NCBI GenBank assembly: GCA_045578865.1
Contig: JAZNLB010000005.1
Span: 62,001-126,000, forward strand
Length of the DNA stretch: 64,000 nt
Source: RGIG2041 sp045578865
Lineage (GTDB): Bacteria > Bacillota > Clostridia > UBA1381 > UMGS1253
Direction of reading: 5' to 3'
Part shown: positions 33,567 to 42,555 of the stretch, one piece after another
Numbering within the stretch: position 1 is the first letter of the stretch
Layout of the letters: each line of letters begins with the position of its first letter
Program-made: the position numbers and the translations under genes
Notes under the pieces: generated by a model
Database searches by the model: none
Told to the model about the DNA's origin: nothing
The model's input: the letters and a program-made list of their open reading frames with translations, nothing else

Positions 33567-34658
33567 TCACCCCTGTTTTGTTTCCGTTTTTGAAAACTGC
33601 GGAAAGGCAATACTTCCGCCGCTGTGTACATAGCCGATGCGCTTTGCCGCTTCGATGCAGGCAAGCCCGTCTTTTTTCGCTCTGCGCTTTCTTGCAATCG
33701 TTTCCGTCAAAACAAATCCGAGCGGAAAATGCAAAAGCGCACAGAGCAGTTCTTTTTTTGAAAGTCCGTTTCGCTTGTACTCTGCCAGAACCTCAAAAAC
33801 GGCATAATCCAGCGCCCGCTCTCTGACCGCATTTGTCTTTTTGTTCGCCTTTTTAAGCCATTGGTAAAACGCAAGCAGTTTTTTTGTATCACGCATCTGC
33901 GTAAAGTATACGCCGTGAATGTAAAATTCCTCTAAATCCTGCGGCAAGTCGCCAAGCATTGCCGAAAAATATGTTTTGATAATCGAAAGAACCTCCGTTT
34001 GCTGGCGTGCAAGCGTTGTCTGGGTAATCTGCTTGTCATGCAATCGGTAGAGCATCAGATACTCCGGCAAAACATGCATTTTATACTTTTGCATTGCAAA
34101 GCGCGTCCAGAGTTCCAAATCCTCCGTACATGTCAGATTTGCATCGTAGAGCAAAGATTTCATTACCTCCGCCTTCGCAATGACACCCGGATGCAAAATC
34201 GGATTTGCTACAAAAAGCAGCGCACGAAGATATACATCTTCCCCCATGCCGCCGCAGCCACCTGCCGCAACCACGCCGTTTTTCAGCGTCATAAAACGGA
34301 GGCTCGATAACGCAACCTCTTCATGTGCCTCCATAAAATCAAACTGTTTTTGAAGTCTGTCCGGCAAACAGATGTCGTCGGCATCCATGCGGGCGATATA
34401 CTTCCCCTGTGCTAAGCCGATTGCCTTATTGAGCGATTTGGGCAAGCGCAGGTTGACTTCGTTGGTATGCACATGGATGCGCGCATCCCGCGCGGCATAC
34501 ATCTGTAAAATCTGCGCCGTATCATCCGTGGAGCAGTCATTGATAACAATCAGTTCCCAATCCGCAAATGTCTGATTTAAGACGCTCTCTATCGCCTCGG
34601 CCAAATACGCCTCGCCGTTAAAAACACTCATAATCACAGAAATTTTTGCAGTTGTCAT
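33567..34658 (-). CDS. GT2-family glycosyltransferase
   Basis: The 363-residue GT-A enzyme shows SVIMSVFNGEAYLAEAIESVL at the N-terminus, the nucleotide motif VINDCSTDDT and the metal motif RMDADDICLPDRL. No membrane segment is evident, so it acts on the cytoplasmic face on a lipid-linked intermediate. ATG 34658 follows AAAGGA by 9 nt; an in-frame ATG at 34667 touches that site. Donor sugar unknown. Confidence 0.87.
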   Translation of the reverse strand: MTTAKISVIMSVFNGEAYLAEAIESVLNQTFADWELIVINDCSTDDTAQILQMYAARDARIHVHTNEVNLRLPKSLNKAIGLAQGKYIARMDADDICLPDRLQKQFDFMEAHEEVALSSLRFMTLKNGVVAAGGCGGMGEDVYLRALLFVANPILHPGVIAKAEVMKSLLYDANLTCTEDLELWTRFAMQKYKMHVLPEYLMLYRLHDKQITQTTLARQQTEVLSIIKTYFSAMLGDLPQDLEEFYIHGVYFTQMRDTKKLLAFYQWLKKANKKTNAVRERALDYAVFEVLAEYKRNGLSKKELLCALLHFPLGFVLTETIARKRRAKKDGLACIEAAKRIGYVHSGGSIAFPQFSKTETKQG

Positions 34659-34671
34659 ATCGTTCATTCCT

Positions 34672-35685
34672 TTATTTTATAATGGATTTGAAATAATGAC
34701 ACAGGCGTAAAAACGCGTACGCCATAGCGTAACATTTTTTTTGCATCATCGTAATCGCAATACGGCTTTTTACCGAAATTTGTGCAAAATGCGCTCGGCG
34801 CACCATGATTTGCAGGCCCGTTGTATAAATCAAATCCCGAATTTCGCAAAGTTTCTTTCTGTGTCCGCCCTGCGCCGCTTGTGCAAGAATGGCAAAACAC
34901 ATAAAACAACAGTATCGCTCGTGCTGGTCGGCAAAATCTAGCATCTTCGGCATAGCATCGCTTTGCAGATAAGCACTTACATTTGCAAGTTGCGTCAACT
35001 GTCCTACCTTAAAATCCGTCGAAAGTGAGTCTGTGCGAACGGTGTAGTAACACACCGGCGTGTCGCAAAAATACACGCGCTCCGCCTCCAGATAACACGG
35101 CAGAACACAACTGATGTCTTCGCCGAGAGAAACCTGCGTAGGTATACGCAGTTGATGCTTATGTATCAGACTGCGACGAATCGCCTTGCCCCACACAAAA
35201 TAGTGCAAATGCTCCATATTTTCATCGCAAAGCAGTTTCGAATAAATTTCTTTTTCCAGGCGCACTTTGTCATAAAGTCCCGGCTCTGCCAAATCATGCA
35301 TGACTTTTCCGGCTTCGCCGTCTTTGCAGATTTGGTGCGAAAAACAGACCATATCCGCACCCGTATCGGCAATACATTTTTTTGCTGTTTCGAGCGCACC
35401 GTCCATCAAAGCATCGTCGCCGTCCAGGCAAAACACATATTCGCCCCCGGCAATGCGTACGCCCGCCTGCCTTGCGCTGACCAGACCGCCGTTTTCTTTG
35501 TGTATCACACGCACGCGCGCATCCTTTTTGGCATACGCATCACAAATATCCGGACAGTTGTCCGGCGAGCCATCATCGACTAAAATGAGTTCAAAATCGG
35601 CGCAGGATTGCGAAAGCACACTCAAAATGCAACGCTCTAAATATCTTTCAACCTTGTATATAGGTACAATTACCGAAAATAACAT
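34672..35685 (-). CDS. GT2-family glycosyltransferase
   Basis: The 337-residue enzyme has SVIVPIYKVERYLERCILSVL, LVDDGSPDNC and the metal motif CLDGDDALMDG, typical of GT2 capsule and EPS glycosyltransferases. It is one of three consecutive GT2 genes (33567-36741) that share this layout but differ clearly in their C-terminal halves, suggesting different donors or acceptors rather than a recent duplication. GAGGAGATAGGAT precedes the ATG. Confidence 0.87.
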   Translation of the reverse strand: MLFSVIVPIYKVERYLERCILSVLSQSCADFELILVDDGSPDNCPDICDAYAKKDARVRVIHKENGGLVSARQAGVRIAGGEYVFCLDGDDALMDGALETAKKCIADTGADMVCFSHQICKDGEAGKVMHDLAEPGLYDKVRLEKEIYSKLLCDENMEHLHYFVWGKAIRRSLIHKHQLRIPTQVSLGEDISCVLPCYLEAERVYFCDTPVCYYTVRTDSLSTDFKVGQLTQLANVSAYLQSDAMPKMLDFADQHERYCCFMCFAILAQAAQGGHRKKLCEIRDLIYTTGLQIMVRRAHFAQISVKSRIAITMMQKKCYAMAYAFLRLCHYFKSIIK

Positions 35686-35688
35686 ATC

Positions 35689-36741
35689 CTATCTCCTCAG
35701 GGCAACCACGCCCACCTGCAATAAATACAGCCTGTATTTCATCAGAAAAGCAAACACTGCCTGACGCGTCGGCAGTTGATACCACGGGTATGTTTTAAGT
35801 GCCGCCGCAATATGCGCCTGCGTGCAAATCGTCTTTAAGCGCACACGAAGTTTTTTATACGGCATTTTCATCTCAAACGCATGTAAAATCTCCTGCGAAC
35901 ACAAAATGCGCCCAAACCCCTGCGCCGTACGGTCAAAATAGATTTGATAACGAGATGCCGGCATCTTTTCGGAAAACCGTTTTTCCAGTTCCTTTAAAAA
36001 TACCGCACTTTTTTCAAGTCGCTTCGGATTGTAGGATTTCGAGACCGACGCACCGTTGCGGCAGTAGCAATACAGCGCGCCCGGCACCCCGACTGCGGTT
36101 TGCGCTGCTGCAAGGCAATCAATCGAGAAAAGAGCATCTTCAGACAAAATATCTCGTTCAGATAAAAAACGAAGCCCGTTTTGCCGCACAAAATCCGTGC
36201 GATACAGATTTGTGCACACGCTCATTCCGTAGCGACTGTCGTCTTTTTCCTTAGGCATAGCACCGGCTATACCGAGCATCAGCTCGCACACGCTCTCGCC
36301 TTCAAAAACCGTTTCTTCGCTAAAAGACGGCTTTTCGATGCAATCGCCCATCTGCGAAAACATATTGCCATCCACAAAGCGCATGCCGCTCATCGCCACC
36401 TGTGCGCCGACACGCTCAGCCGCCACATACAAATTTTCATACATCTTCGGCTCTACATAATCGTCGGCATCCACAAAGCCAATATATTGCCCCGTTGCCA
36501 ACGCAAGACCGGAATTTCTCGCCATTCCTGCACCCTCGTTTTGCTTGTGCTCTACACGGATGCGTGCATCCTGCGCCGCCAAGCGGTCGCAAAGTTCACC
36601 GCATCGGTCAGGCGAGCCGTCGTCAATTAAAATAATTTCAATATCTTTTAGCGTCTGCGCCGTAACGGACTGCACGCAACGCTGCAAAAACAATTCCGCT
36701 TTGTAAACCGGAATGATTATACTCACTTTCGGCGCTGCCAC
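35689..36741 (-). CDS. GT2-family glycosyltransferase
   Basis: The 350-residue enzyme has SIIIPVYKAELFLQRC, LIDDGSPDRC and FVDADDYVEPK (metal site). I place the start at a GTG at 36741, where GGGGAGG lies 7 nt upstream and the previous gene stops 5 bases before. An ATG at 36807 would add 22 residues running into that gene and has no ribosome binding site. Substrate unknown; it is one step of repeat-unit assembly by context. Confidence 0.85.
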   Translation of the reverse strand: MAAPKVSIIIPVYKAELFLQRCVQSVTAQTLKDIEIILIDDGSPDRCGELCDRLAAQDARIRVEHKQNEGAGMARNSGLALATGQYIGFVDADDYVEPKMYENLYVAAERVGAQVAMSGMRFVDGNMFSQMGDCIEKPSFSEETVFEGESVCELMLGIAGAMPKEKDDSRYGMSVCTNLYRTDFVRQNGLRFLSERDILSEDALFSIDCLAAAQTAVGVPGALYCYCRNGASVSKSYNPKRLEKSAVFLKELEKRFSEKMPASRYQIYFDRTAQGFGRILCSQEILHAFEMKMPYKKLRVRLKTICTQAHIAAALKTYPWYQLPTRQAVFAFLMKYRLYLLQVGVVALRR

Positions 36742-36745
36742 TCGA

Positions 36746-37954
36746 CTACCTCCCCTCTGCCAATTTCCTGTAATGCTCTGCAACAATATCGACATAGGTT
36801 TCAACACTTAAAGTTTCTTTTGCCGCCTCCAAGCAGTTTTGGCGAAGTGCAAGAAGTTTGCCTGTATCCGACAAGGTGCTTTCGAGCGCCTCCGCCACCG
36901 CCTGCGGTGTCGGTGCGCCGGCAAGTGTACCCGTGACACCGTCTTTAACCAATTCTGCCATGCCACCGTACGGCATCGTTACCGACGGTGTACCCAACGC
37001 ACGCGCCTCTAAAATAGAGAGCGGACAATTTTCATAACACACGGACGGCGCAAGCAACACAGCGGCATTCGCCATTGCCGTTTGCAATGCTTCTCCGTTT
37101 AAAAATCCTGCCAGCTGGACATTCTCTATGCCTTCGAGCACCGCCGCATCCGGCCCGCTGCCCGCCACCACAAATTTGCGGTGTGGCAAAAGGCGCGCCG
37201 TTTGCGCCAAAAGGTCTATTCCTTTTTCCTTGGAAAGCCTGCCTGCAAAGAAAATATAATCCTGCGCCGCATCGGGCCTCTCGACTGTCGGCGGCGCAAT
37301 AAAGTTATGTATCGCCAGTGTCTTTCCTTTATAAAACGCGCGCGCATCCAACAGCTTTTTTTCTAAAAACTGACTCGGGCAAATGTAGAGGTCGACCTTT
37401 TTGTAAGTCCCCAGCATCCCGTAGAGTTTCGCTTCCAATACACCGAGCAAACTCTTGATGCGCGACTGATGAATACATTTATTTTTAAAACAGTTCCCCA
37501 CAGCGCCGTTTGCACATTTTTCGCACGGCTTTTGCGCCGCAAAATCATAAAACAAATGATTCGGGCAAAGCATCTGAAAATCATGCACCGTCTGCACAAG
37601 CGGAATATTTCTTTTTTTGATGGCATAATAAATGGACGGCGTAAGTTGAAAGTTAATGTTATTCACATGCACAACATCGGGGCTAAAATCATCGAGCACA
37701 CGAGCGATTTTCCGTTTTGCCTCTAAAGAATAGAGAATTTTAAACGGATAGAAAAAGCGCGAAAGCCCCTTGCCGTGAAAATCCATATTCTGCGTATACT
37801 GTCCGCAGGTATTGCCGACGGTGTTTTTTTGATCCGCCATGCCGAAATACTGCACCGTATGTCCGCTTTTTTCAAGTTGATTGCCGAGCGAGAGCATATA
37901 ACTTTCACTGCCGCCGCGCGGATATAAAAATTTATTGACAAGCAAAATCTTCAC
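36746..37954 (-). CDS. GT4-family glycosyltransferase
   Basis: The 402-residue GT-B enzyme starts with LLVNKFLYPRGGSESYMLSL and has FAGRLSKEKGIDLLA and the donor-site motif YENCPLSILEARALGTPSVTM. A Cys-rich stretch near residues 140-165 (CPNHLF...CEKCANGAVGNCFKNKC) is frequent in this GT4 subgroup and may bind a metal. It overlaps the polymerase gene by 4 bases. Confidence 0.87.
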   Translation of the reverse strand: MKILLVNKFLYPRGGSESYMLSLGNQLEKSGHTVQYFGMADQKNTVGNTCGQYTQNMDFHGKGLSRFFYPFKILYSLEAKRKIARVLDDFSPDVVHVNNINFQLTPSIYYAIKKRNIPLVQTVHDFQMLCPNHLFYDFAAQKPCEKCANGAVGNCFKNKCIHQSRIKSLLGVLEAKLYGMLGTYKKVDLYICPSQFLEKKLLDARAFYKGKTLAIHNFIAPPTVERPDAAQDYIFFAGRLSKEKGIDLLAQTARLLPHRKFVVAGSGPDAAVLEGIENVQLAGFLNGEALQTAMANAAVLLAPSVCYENCPLSILEARALGTPSVTMPYGGMAELVKDGVTGTLAGAPTPQAVAEALESTLSDTGKLLALRQNCLEAAKETLSVETYVDIVAEHYRKLAEGR

Positions 37955-39255
37955 AGCAGCCCCTCCCCCTCTTTTTTGCGATTTTCCTCCGATATGTAAC
38001 CAAACATTTTTATTTCCGCAGCGCGCACACGCGCATCAAATCCGTTTCCGAACATCAAAATCGCCAAAACCGTCGTCAGAAGCGGATAGTTCATCGTATT
38101 GTCCGTTGAAGATACAATCACCAGATACACCGTCAGCGCCAAGGTCAAAATCGCATTGTCCGTATTGTCCTTTGCGCCAAAACAACACACGCGCACCGTC
38201 GTCATTGAAAGCAGCCATAAAATGTAACCCCAAAAACCCAGGTCAATATAATACTGCAAAAAGTCATTGTGCACCGACGAAACACCGACTTGCATATTCG
38301 TGCTGAGTTGGTGGGTCAAAAACCCTATGCCGTTGCCTAAAAACTCCGGAGAAAACGAATAAAAACGGTCCACCGCATCATAAATCTGCACACGGCCGCT
38401 CGTGTCGATGCCCGCTTTTTCCAAAAGCGTAAAAATATCCATTTTAATGAGCGCCACATAAGCGATCAGCACCACCGCTACCAATACCGACAGTACAACC
38501 GTCAGCCGTTTTGCACTCTTTGGATGAAATTTGTTGACACCTTTAAGCACCCATGCGAGCGCAAGCGCCAACAAAATAGCAAGAATACCGATGCGCTTAA
38601 ACGCGGACAAAAAGCAAAACAGCGTTAAGCCGAGCAAAATATAAAACACAAGATTGTTTTTCGGCTTTAAGCCCATAAAAATCAGATAAGCACCCAGACA
38701 AAAAGCAAGTTCATGCACCTCTGCCTGCACAATGATATCGCCGGTCTGCGAGGCAAAACTTACAATGAGTGCAATCAATTCCGAAAAGTAACTGCCAAAT
38801 CCATATTCTAAAATAATGGTTGCAATCATAAAAAGGTTGCCCAGCAAAATCGCCACCAGATTGTACCAGATGCCCTTTTCGCCAAACGCATACAAAAATG
38901 CGGCAGCCGCCAAAGCAAAGGAAAGCATATTGGTGTAGACAAAAGCACCCGACAACCCGCGGGCAATGACAGTCGTGTCCACGCGCTGGGTAAACCAGAT
39001 AAACAACGAAGCAAAAATCGTCACATATAAAGGAATACTGTAAAGGAGCGCATCCTGAATTGCCGTAATGCCACGCGCAATATTAGGTTTATACAAAAAC
39101 ATACAAAATGCCGAACCTGCCAGCACAAGGGCAAACGCATGGCGAAAAGTAATGAAAATGCCGAGATTGATGACCTGCGTGATGAAATAGTAAAACATCA
39201 TGCCTATAACCGTAAAATAAAATGTTTTTACGATTTGTGTCCACTTCGTATCCAC
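37951..39255 (-). CDS. O-antigen-ligase/polymerase (Wzy-like) membrane protein
   Basis: The 434-residue protein has about 11 membrane segments and a large loop before the last helices containing a Wzy_C/O-antigen-ligase-like part (FLGNGIGFLTHQL, then VHNDFLQYYIDLGFWGYILWLL). That HNxxLQ..xxLGxxG pattern is the usual mark of WaaL/Wzy_C proteins. In this locus, with flippase and Wzz-like partners, polymerisation of lipid-linked repeat units is the likely role. It starts at GTG with AAGGAGG 8 nt upstream, 27 bases after the Wzz-GGDEF gene. Confidence 0.83.
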   Translation of the reverse strand: MDTKWTQIVKTFYFTVIGMMFYYFITQVINLGIFITFRHAFALVLAGSAFCMFLYKPNIARGITAIQDALLYSIPLYVTIFASLFIWFTQRVDTTVIARGLSGAFVYTNMLSFALAAAAFLYAFGEKGIWYNLVAILLGNLFMIATIILEYGFGSYFSELIALIVSFASQTGDIIVQAEVHELAFCLGAYLIFMGLKPKNNLVFYILLGLTLFCFLSAFKRIGILAILLALALAWVLKGVNKFHPKSAKRLTVVLSVLVAVVLIAYVALIKMDIFTLLEKAGIDTSGRVQIYDAVDRFYSFSPEFLGNGIGFLTHQLSTNMQVGVSSVHNDFLQYYIDLGFWGYILWLLSMTTVRVCCFGAKDNTDNAILTLALTVYLVIVSSTDNTMNYPLLTTVLAILMFGNGFDARVRAAEIKMFGYISEENRKKEGEGLL

Positions 39256-39282
39256 ACACTTTTCCTCCTTGCCGCCTTTTAT

Positions 39283-41166
39283 TTATTGCACGCTCTCTTC
39301 TTTTTCCTGCGCCGTCAGGTCGGAAACAAAAAGTTGCTTGCTTGCAATCGTCTCTGTCAAAAGTTTGCGTGCCGTCAGATTGGCTTTCATATTCTCTGCG
39401 ATACCCACCTTATACTCTATGCGGATATCCGTATGCTCCTCACGCTCCTTGAGGCGAAGCTTAAACAACGCAAGGATATCTTCTATTGTAATATAGTCCG
39501 TACCTTCTGCCAAAACCACAAAACTGCCGTTACCGTTGTAGATAAACATCGCATTGGTTTTGCCGAAAGATTCCTTTAAATATGTCGTAAACATTTTGAT
39601 GATTTCATCACCCGTCTGGCGCGAATACTGCATATTGATTGCCGCCAGGTTTGCAATATCCACCATGCTGTAAACCACGCCGCTGTCAAGGAGTTTTTTG
39701 TCCATACTCTTTAAGTATTTGTCAAAGTAAGCACGGTTGAAAAACTCCGTCAGATGGTCGGTGTAGAAAATGTAGTTTACAATATCGCCCAATCTGCCCA
39801 AAACGATTGCGCCGCCGAAGCATACAATGATCAGAAAGGCAAAGGCAATGAGCGTATACAAATTCACATTGATGCTCTGCTTTACGGATGCCGAAGACAA
39901 TACGGAAATATTGCTTGCCCCGAGATAGGCATTGTATTCATCGTTGGTTTGCATTGTCTTTTGATAAAGCACCCCAAGTTCATCCACCAGCGCACGAATT
40001 TCGCTATCCACCGCTGCGCGCTTTTGTGCATAGGTCGCATCGCAAAGTTCGCTGCAAGTCACAGCTGCGCCTGCACACGCACCGCCGCAACCGCCCGTGC
40101 ATTTTTCAAAGGTATCGATAACATATCTGCAATAGGCAGAATCAATCACCTGATGCTCCTTTTGCTCGTTATGGTCACGCCAGCTGTAAATGAGTTCATC
40201 ATAGGTAACCGTCTGGTCACCCGTAAAGTTTTGCTCAATCAAATTGCGCTCGTGCAAGTTGTCTAAAATATACTCATAGGTAATGTTGGTGTTGCCCGAA
40301 TTTCGCATCTTTTCCACATAAGCATCAATAACCACAACGATATCTTCTACCACACTGCGCTCTTTTTCATTGGCAATATTGTTGTTGTCAATTCTTGTAG
40401 TGTAGTCAGAAACCAACACCGCCTTGTTTTTCGTCAACTGATGCTTATAAACCTTAGAAAACAACTCCGACACTTTTACATGGCGCAGATAGTTAAATTC
40501 ATCTGCCAAATCGTTAAACGATACGCCCGAAGCCGTAGAGCGGTAATACGGATTTTGCGCCATACGCTGATAGAGCGTCGAAAGTGTTTCGTCAATGCTT
40601 GTGTCAATGAGTTCAAGCATTTCGATATAGTCATAGTCTGCATCGTACAACTTTTCCGTCGTATTGTCTGCCGGCGCAACATTTACATATTTTTGGCTGT
40701 ACTCGGCAAAGTAAACATCGAGCGTTTCATCCAGAATGGTTCTTGCAAAAGCCGAACCCTCCGCATTGGTCGCCGTAAAGGAAACCACAAATGTGCTCGG
40801 CTCGTAAACATATTCTTCGCCCTCTTCCAGCTTCGCCTCCTTGCGCGCCACTTTGTCCGCTTCGGGAACCGGCGTAATGCTGATTCTTGAAATCAGGCTG
40901 TCTACGGAATAAATCCCCGTCAGCCCCATACGGTTGACCACCTTGGAGAGCACCGCAGAAGACTTGATTTCGCCGACATCGAGTTTTTCGCCGGTCGGGG
41001 CAAGGCCCTGCTCTGCCTGCGGGTCATTGTATTGAATGACCTCTGACGCCACATAGGTATTCGAGTTTTTGAGGTTCATATGCACAAAACCGGTTGCCGC
41101 AAAGCAAAATACCAAAATCAGCAGCCACAGTTTTTTGATGTATTTAAGTAATTGAAAATTTTTCAT
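39283..41166 (-). CDS. Wzz-like chain-length protein fused to a degenerate GGDEF domain
   Basis: The 627-residue protein has a first membrane helix at about 10-30, a long extracytoplasmic region (about 31-430) and a second helix (about 432-455), the two-helix layout of polysaccharide co-polymerases. Residues about 460-615 form a cytoplasmic GGDEF-fold domain: DHLTEFFNRAYFDKYL, VDIANLAAIN and TGDEIIKMF align with the family. The signature is GNGSF instead of GGDEF and no RxxD inhibitory site precedes it, so cyclase activity is unlikely. A Cys/Gly-rich insert lies near 356-376. ATG 41166 is preferred (AGGAGG at 8 nt). Neighbours are Wzy and a second Wzz-like protein. Confidence 0.75.
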   Translation of the reverse strand: MKNFQLLKYIKKLWLLILVFCFAATGFVHMNLKNSNTYVASEVIQYNDPQAEQGLAPTGEKLDVGEIKSSAVLSKVVNRMGLTGIYSVDSLISRISITPVPEADKVARKEAKLEEGEEYVYEPSTFVVSFTATNAEGSAFARTILDETLDVYFAEYSQKYVNVAPADNTTEKLYDADYDYIEMLELIDTSIDETLSTLYQRMAQNPYYRSTASGVSFNDLADEFNYLRHVKVSELFSKVYKHQLTKNKAVLVSDYTTRIDNNNIANEKERSVVEDIVVVIDAYVEKMRNSGNTNITYEYILDNLHERNLIEQNFTGDQTVTYDELIYSWRDHNEQKEHQVIDSAYCRYVIDTFEKCTGGCGGACAGAAVTCSELCDATYAQKRAAVDSEIRALVDELGVLYQKTMQTNDEYNAYLGASNISVLSSASVKQSINVNLYTLIAFAFLIIVCFGGAIVLGRLGDIVNYIFYTDHLTEFFNRAYFDKYLKSMDKKLLDSGVVYSMVDIANLAAINMQYSRQTGDEIIKMFTTYLKESFGKTNAMFIYNGNGSFVVLAEGTDYITIEDILALFKLRLKEREEHTDIRIEYKVGIAENMKANLTARKLLTETIASKQLFVSDLTAQEKEESVQ

Positions 41167-41184
41167 CTTCATCCCCTCCTTGAC

Positions 41185-42540
41185 CTATGCCTTTTTCGGA
41201 AACTTTTTGGAAATGGCATAGAGCATCAGCGAAAGATACGCAAACGCCGCAAATAGCGCAATACTCTTTAATTCGCCAAACAGAGAAGTTCCGTAGATGC
41301 TTACTGCAATACACTGATTCATACGGTAATCCAAAAATGCTCTGCCGGCGCTGACCGCCTCTTTGGCAAAACCGCGCAGCCCTGCATCAATTAAAACTAT
41401 CATTTCATCCGCCGCCGGACTGACCGAAGCCCCCTGCGCCTGCATCTTACCGATAATCAGATTGTTGTCCATGATCTCTTTTTCATTGGAGGCAACCGCA
41501 TCGCTAAACTGCGTTGCCTTTACGGAAAGTTCATCAATGCCCACTTTAGTACGGCCCATGTAATACTTGCCTGCCTCATCCCATGTCGGTACCAATACAA
41601 CGCGCGTCATTTCTTCTGCATACATATCAATCGCCTGATTGCACAGCGCAAAGGAAACGGCGTTTTTTAGTCTGTCAAAATCCGTGTTTTGATTTTGGTA
41701 AGACAGCCGGTCTATGTAGCCAACTTTATCGCGCGTCAGACCATTTTGCAAAATCAGGGATTTCAAATTCTGCTCGATTTGCGCTTCCTTAAACTGATAC
41801 ACCTTGCCCGCAATGGAGCCGAAGGTCGCATTGTTTTCCGTCACAAAACTTGAACTTTTTTGCTGCATACCGTAAAGATAATTCAAAATGGAGTTTGCCT
41901 CTTTGTCTAAGTAGGAAACGGTGTCCATATATTCCATAGTACTGTAATCGGGCGGATTGCTTTCCAAGTCAAACACAAAATCATCCGTATAAGCGTCAAT
42001 GTAATATTCCTTATACGCCGTCGCAATCATTTGAATGACATTTTCCGCGTCGAGATGCTGCGTGTGCTTGGAGGCGTGATATTCCACAACGAACTCCGTT
42101 GAAATATGGTACTCGGACTTGTCGCGCACATCGCCCTGCACATAAGGGTACACAGTGAGGCATTGTGCAAGTTGCTTCACCGTCACATTTTCGAGCGCAC
42201 CCAGTTGTATCGCCATTGAAAGCACCTCATCACAGGTAATCTCCGCCGGATTGTACCTTGTGCCGTTGGAGTTTTTCGCCTGCGATGCCTCCGAAAAATT
42301 GAGCGCTAAAATTGCCTGCACCGAATTTTTGGCGTGCATATGGTTGAGCACACCGAATACCGCCGTTAAAATCAGCACCGTTATCAGCACCCATGCCTGT
42401 AAATAATTTGCCGTTTTAAATAACTTTACAAATTCACTGCGCGAAATATTTTTTGCACGCAGAAAAATCCACACAATACCCAAAAGCAGAAATACGCCTG
42501 CGATAATATATGGAAGTTTTTGCAAATGTCCTATATACAT
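41185..42540 (-). CDS. Wzz-like polysaccharide chain-length determinant protein
   Basis: The 451-residue protein has a short N-terminal helix (about 10-28), a second helix (about 46-64), a large extracytoplasmic helical domain (about 65-420) and a C-terminal helix followed by ISKKFPKKA. The region after the second helix (NSVQAILALNFSEA...) and the overall layout match the Wzz/co-polymerase group, though sequence similarity is weak. It precedes the Wzz-GGDEF gene by 18 bases, and the two probably form a mixed complex. Annotation rests on layout and context more than on motifs. Confidence 0.6.
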   Translation of the reverse strand: MYIGHLQKLPYIIAGVFLLLGIVWIFLRAKNISRSEFVKLFKTANYLQAWVLITVLILTAVFGVLNHMHAKNSVQAILALNFSEASQAKNSNGTRYNPAEITCDEVLSMAIQLGALENVTVKQLAQCLTVYPYVQGDVRDKSEYHISTEFVVEYHASKHTQHLDAENVIQMIATAYKEYYIDAYTDDFVFDLESNPPDYSTMEYMDTVSYLDKEANSILNYLYGMQQKSSSFVTENNATFGSIAGKVYQFKEAQIEQNLKSLILQNGLTRDKVGYIDRLSYQNQNTDFDRLKNAVSFALCNQAIDMYAEEMTRVVLVPTWDEAGKYYMGRTKVGIDELSVKATQFSDAVASNEKEIMDNNLIIGKMQAQGASVSPAADEMIVLIDAGLRGFAKEAVSAGRAFLDYRMNQCIAVSIYGTSLFGELKSIALFAAFAYLSLMLYAISKKFPKKA

Positions 42541-42555
42541 AAACGCACCGCCTTT

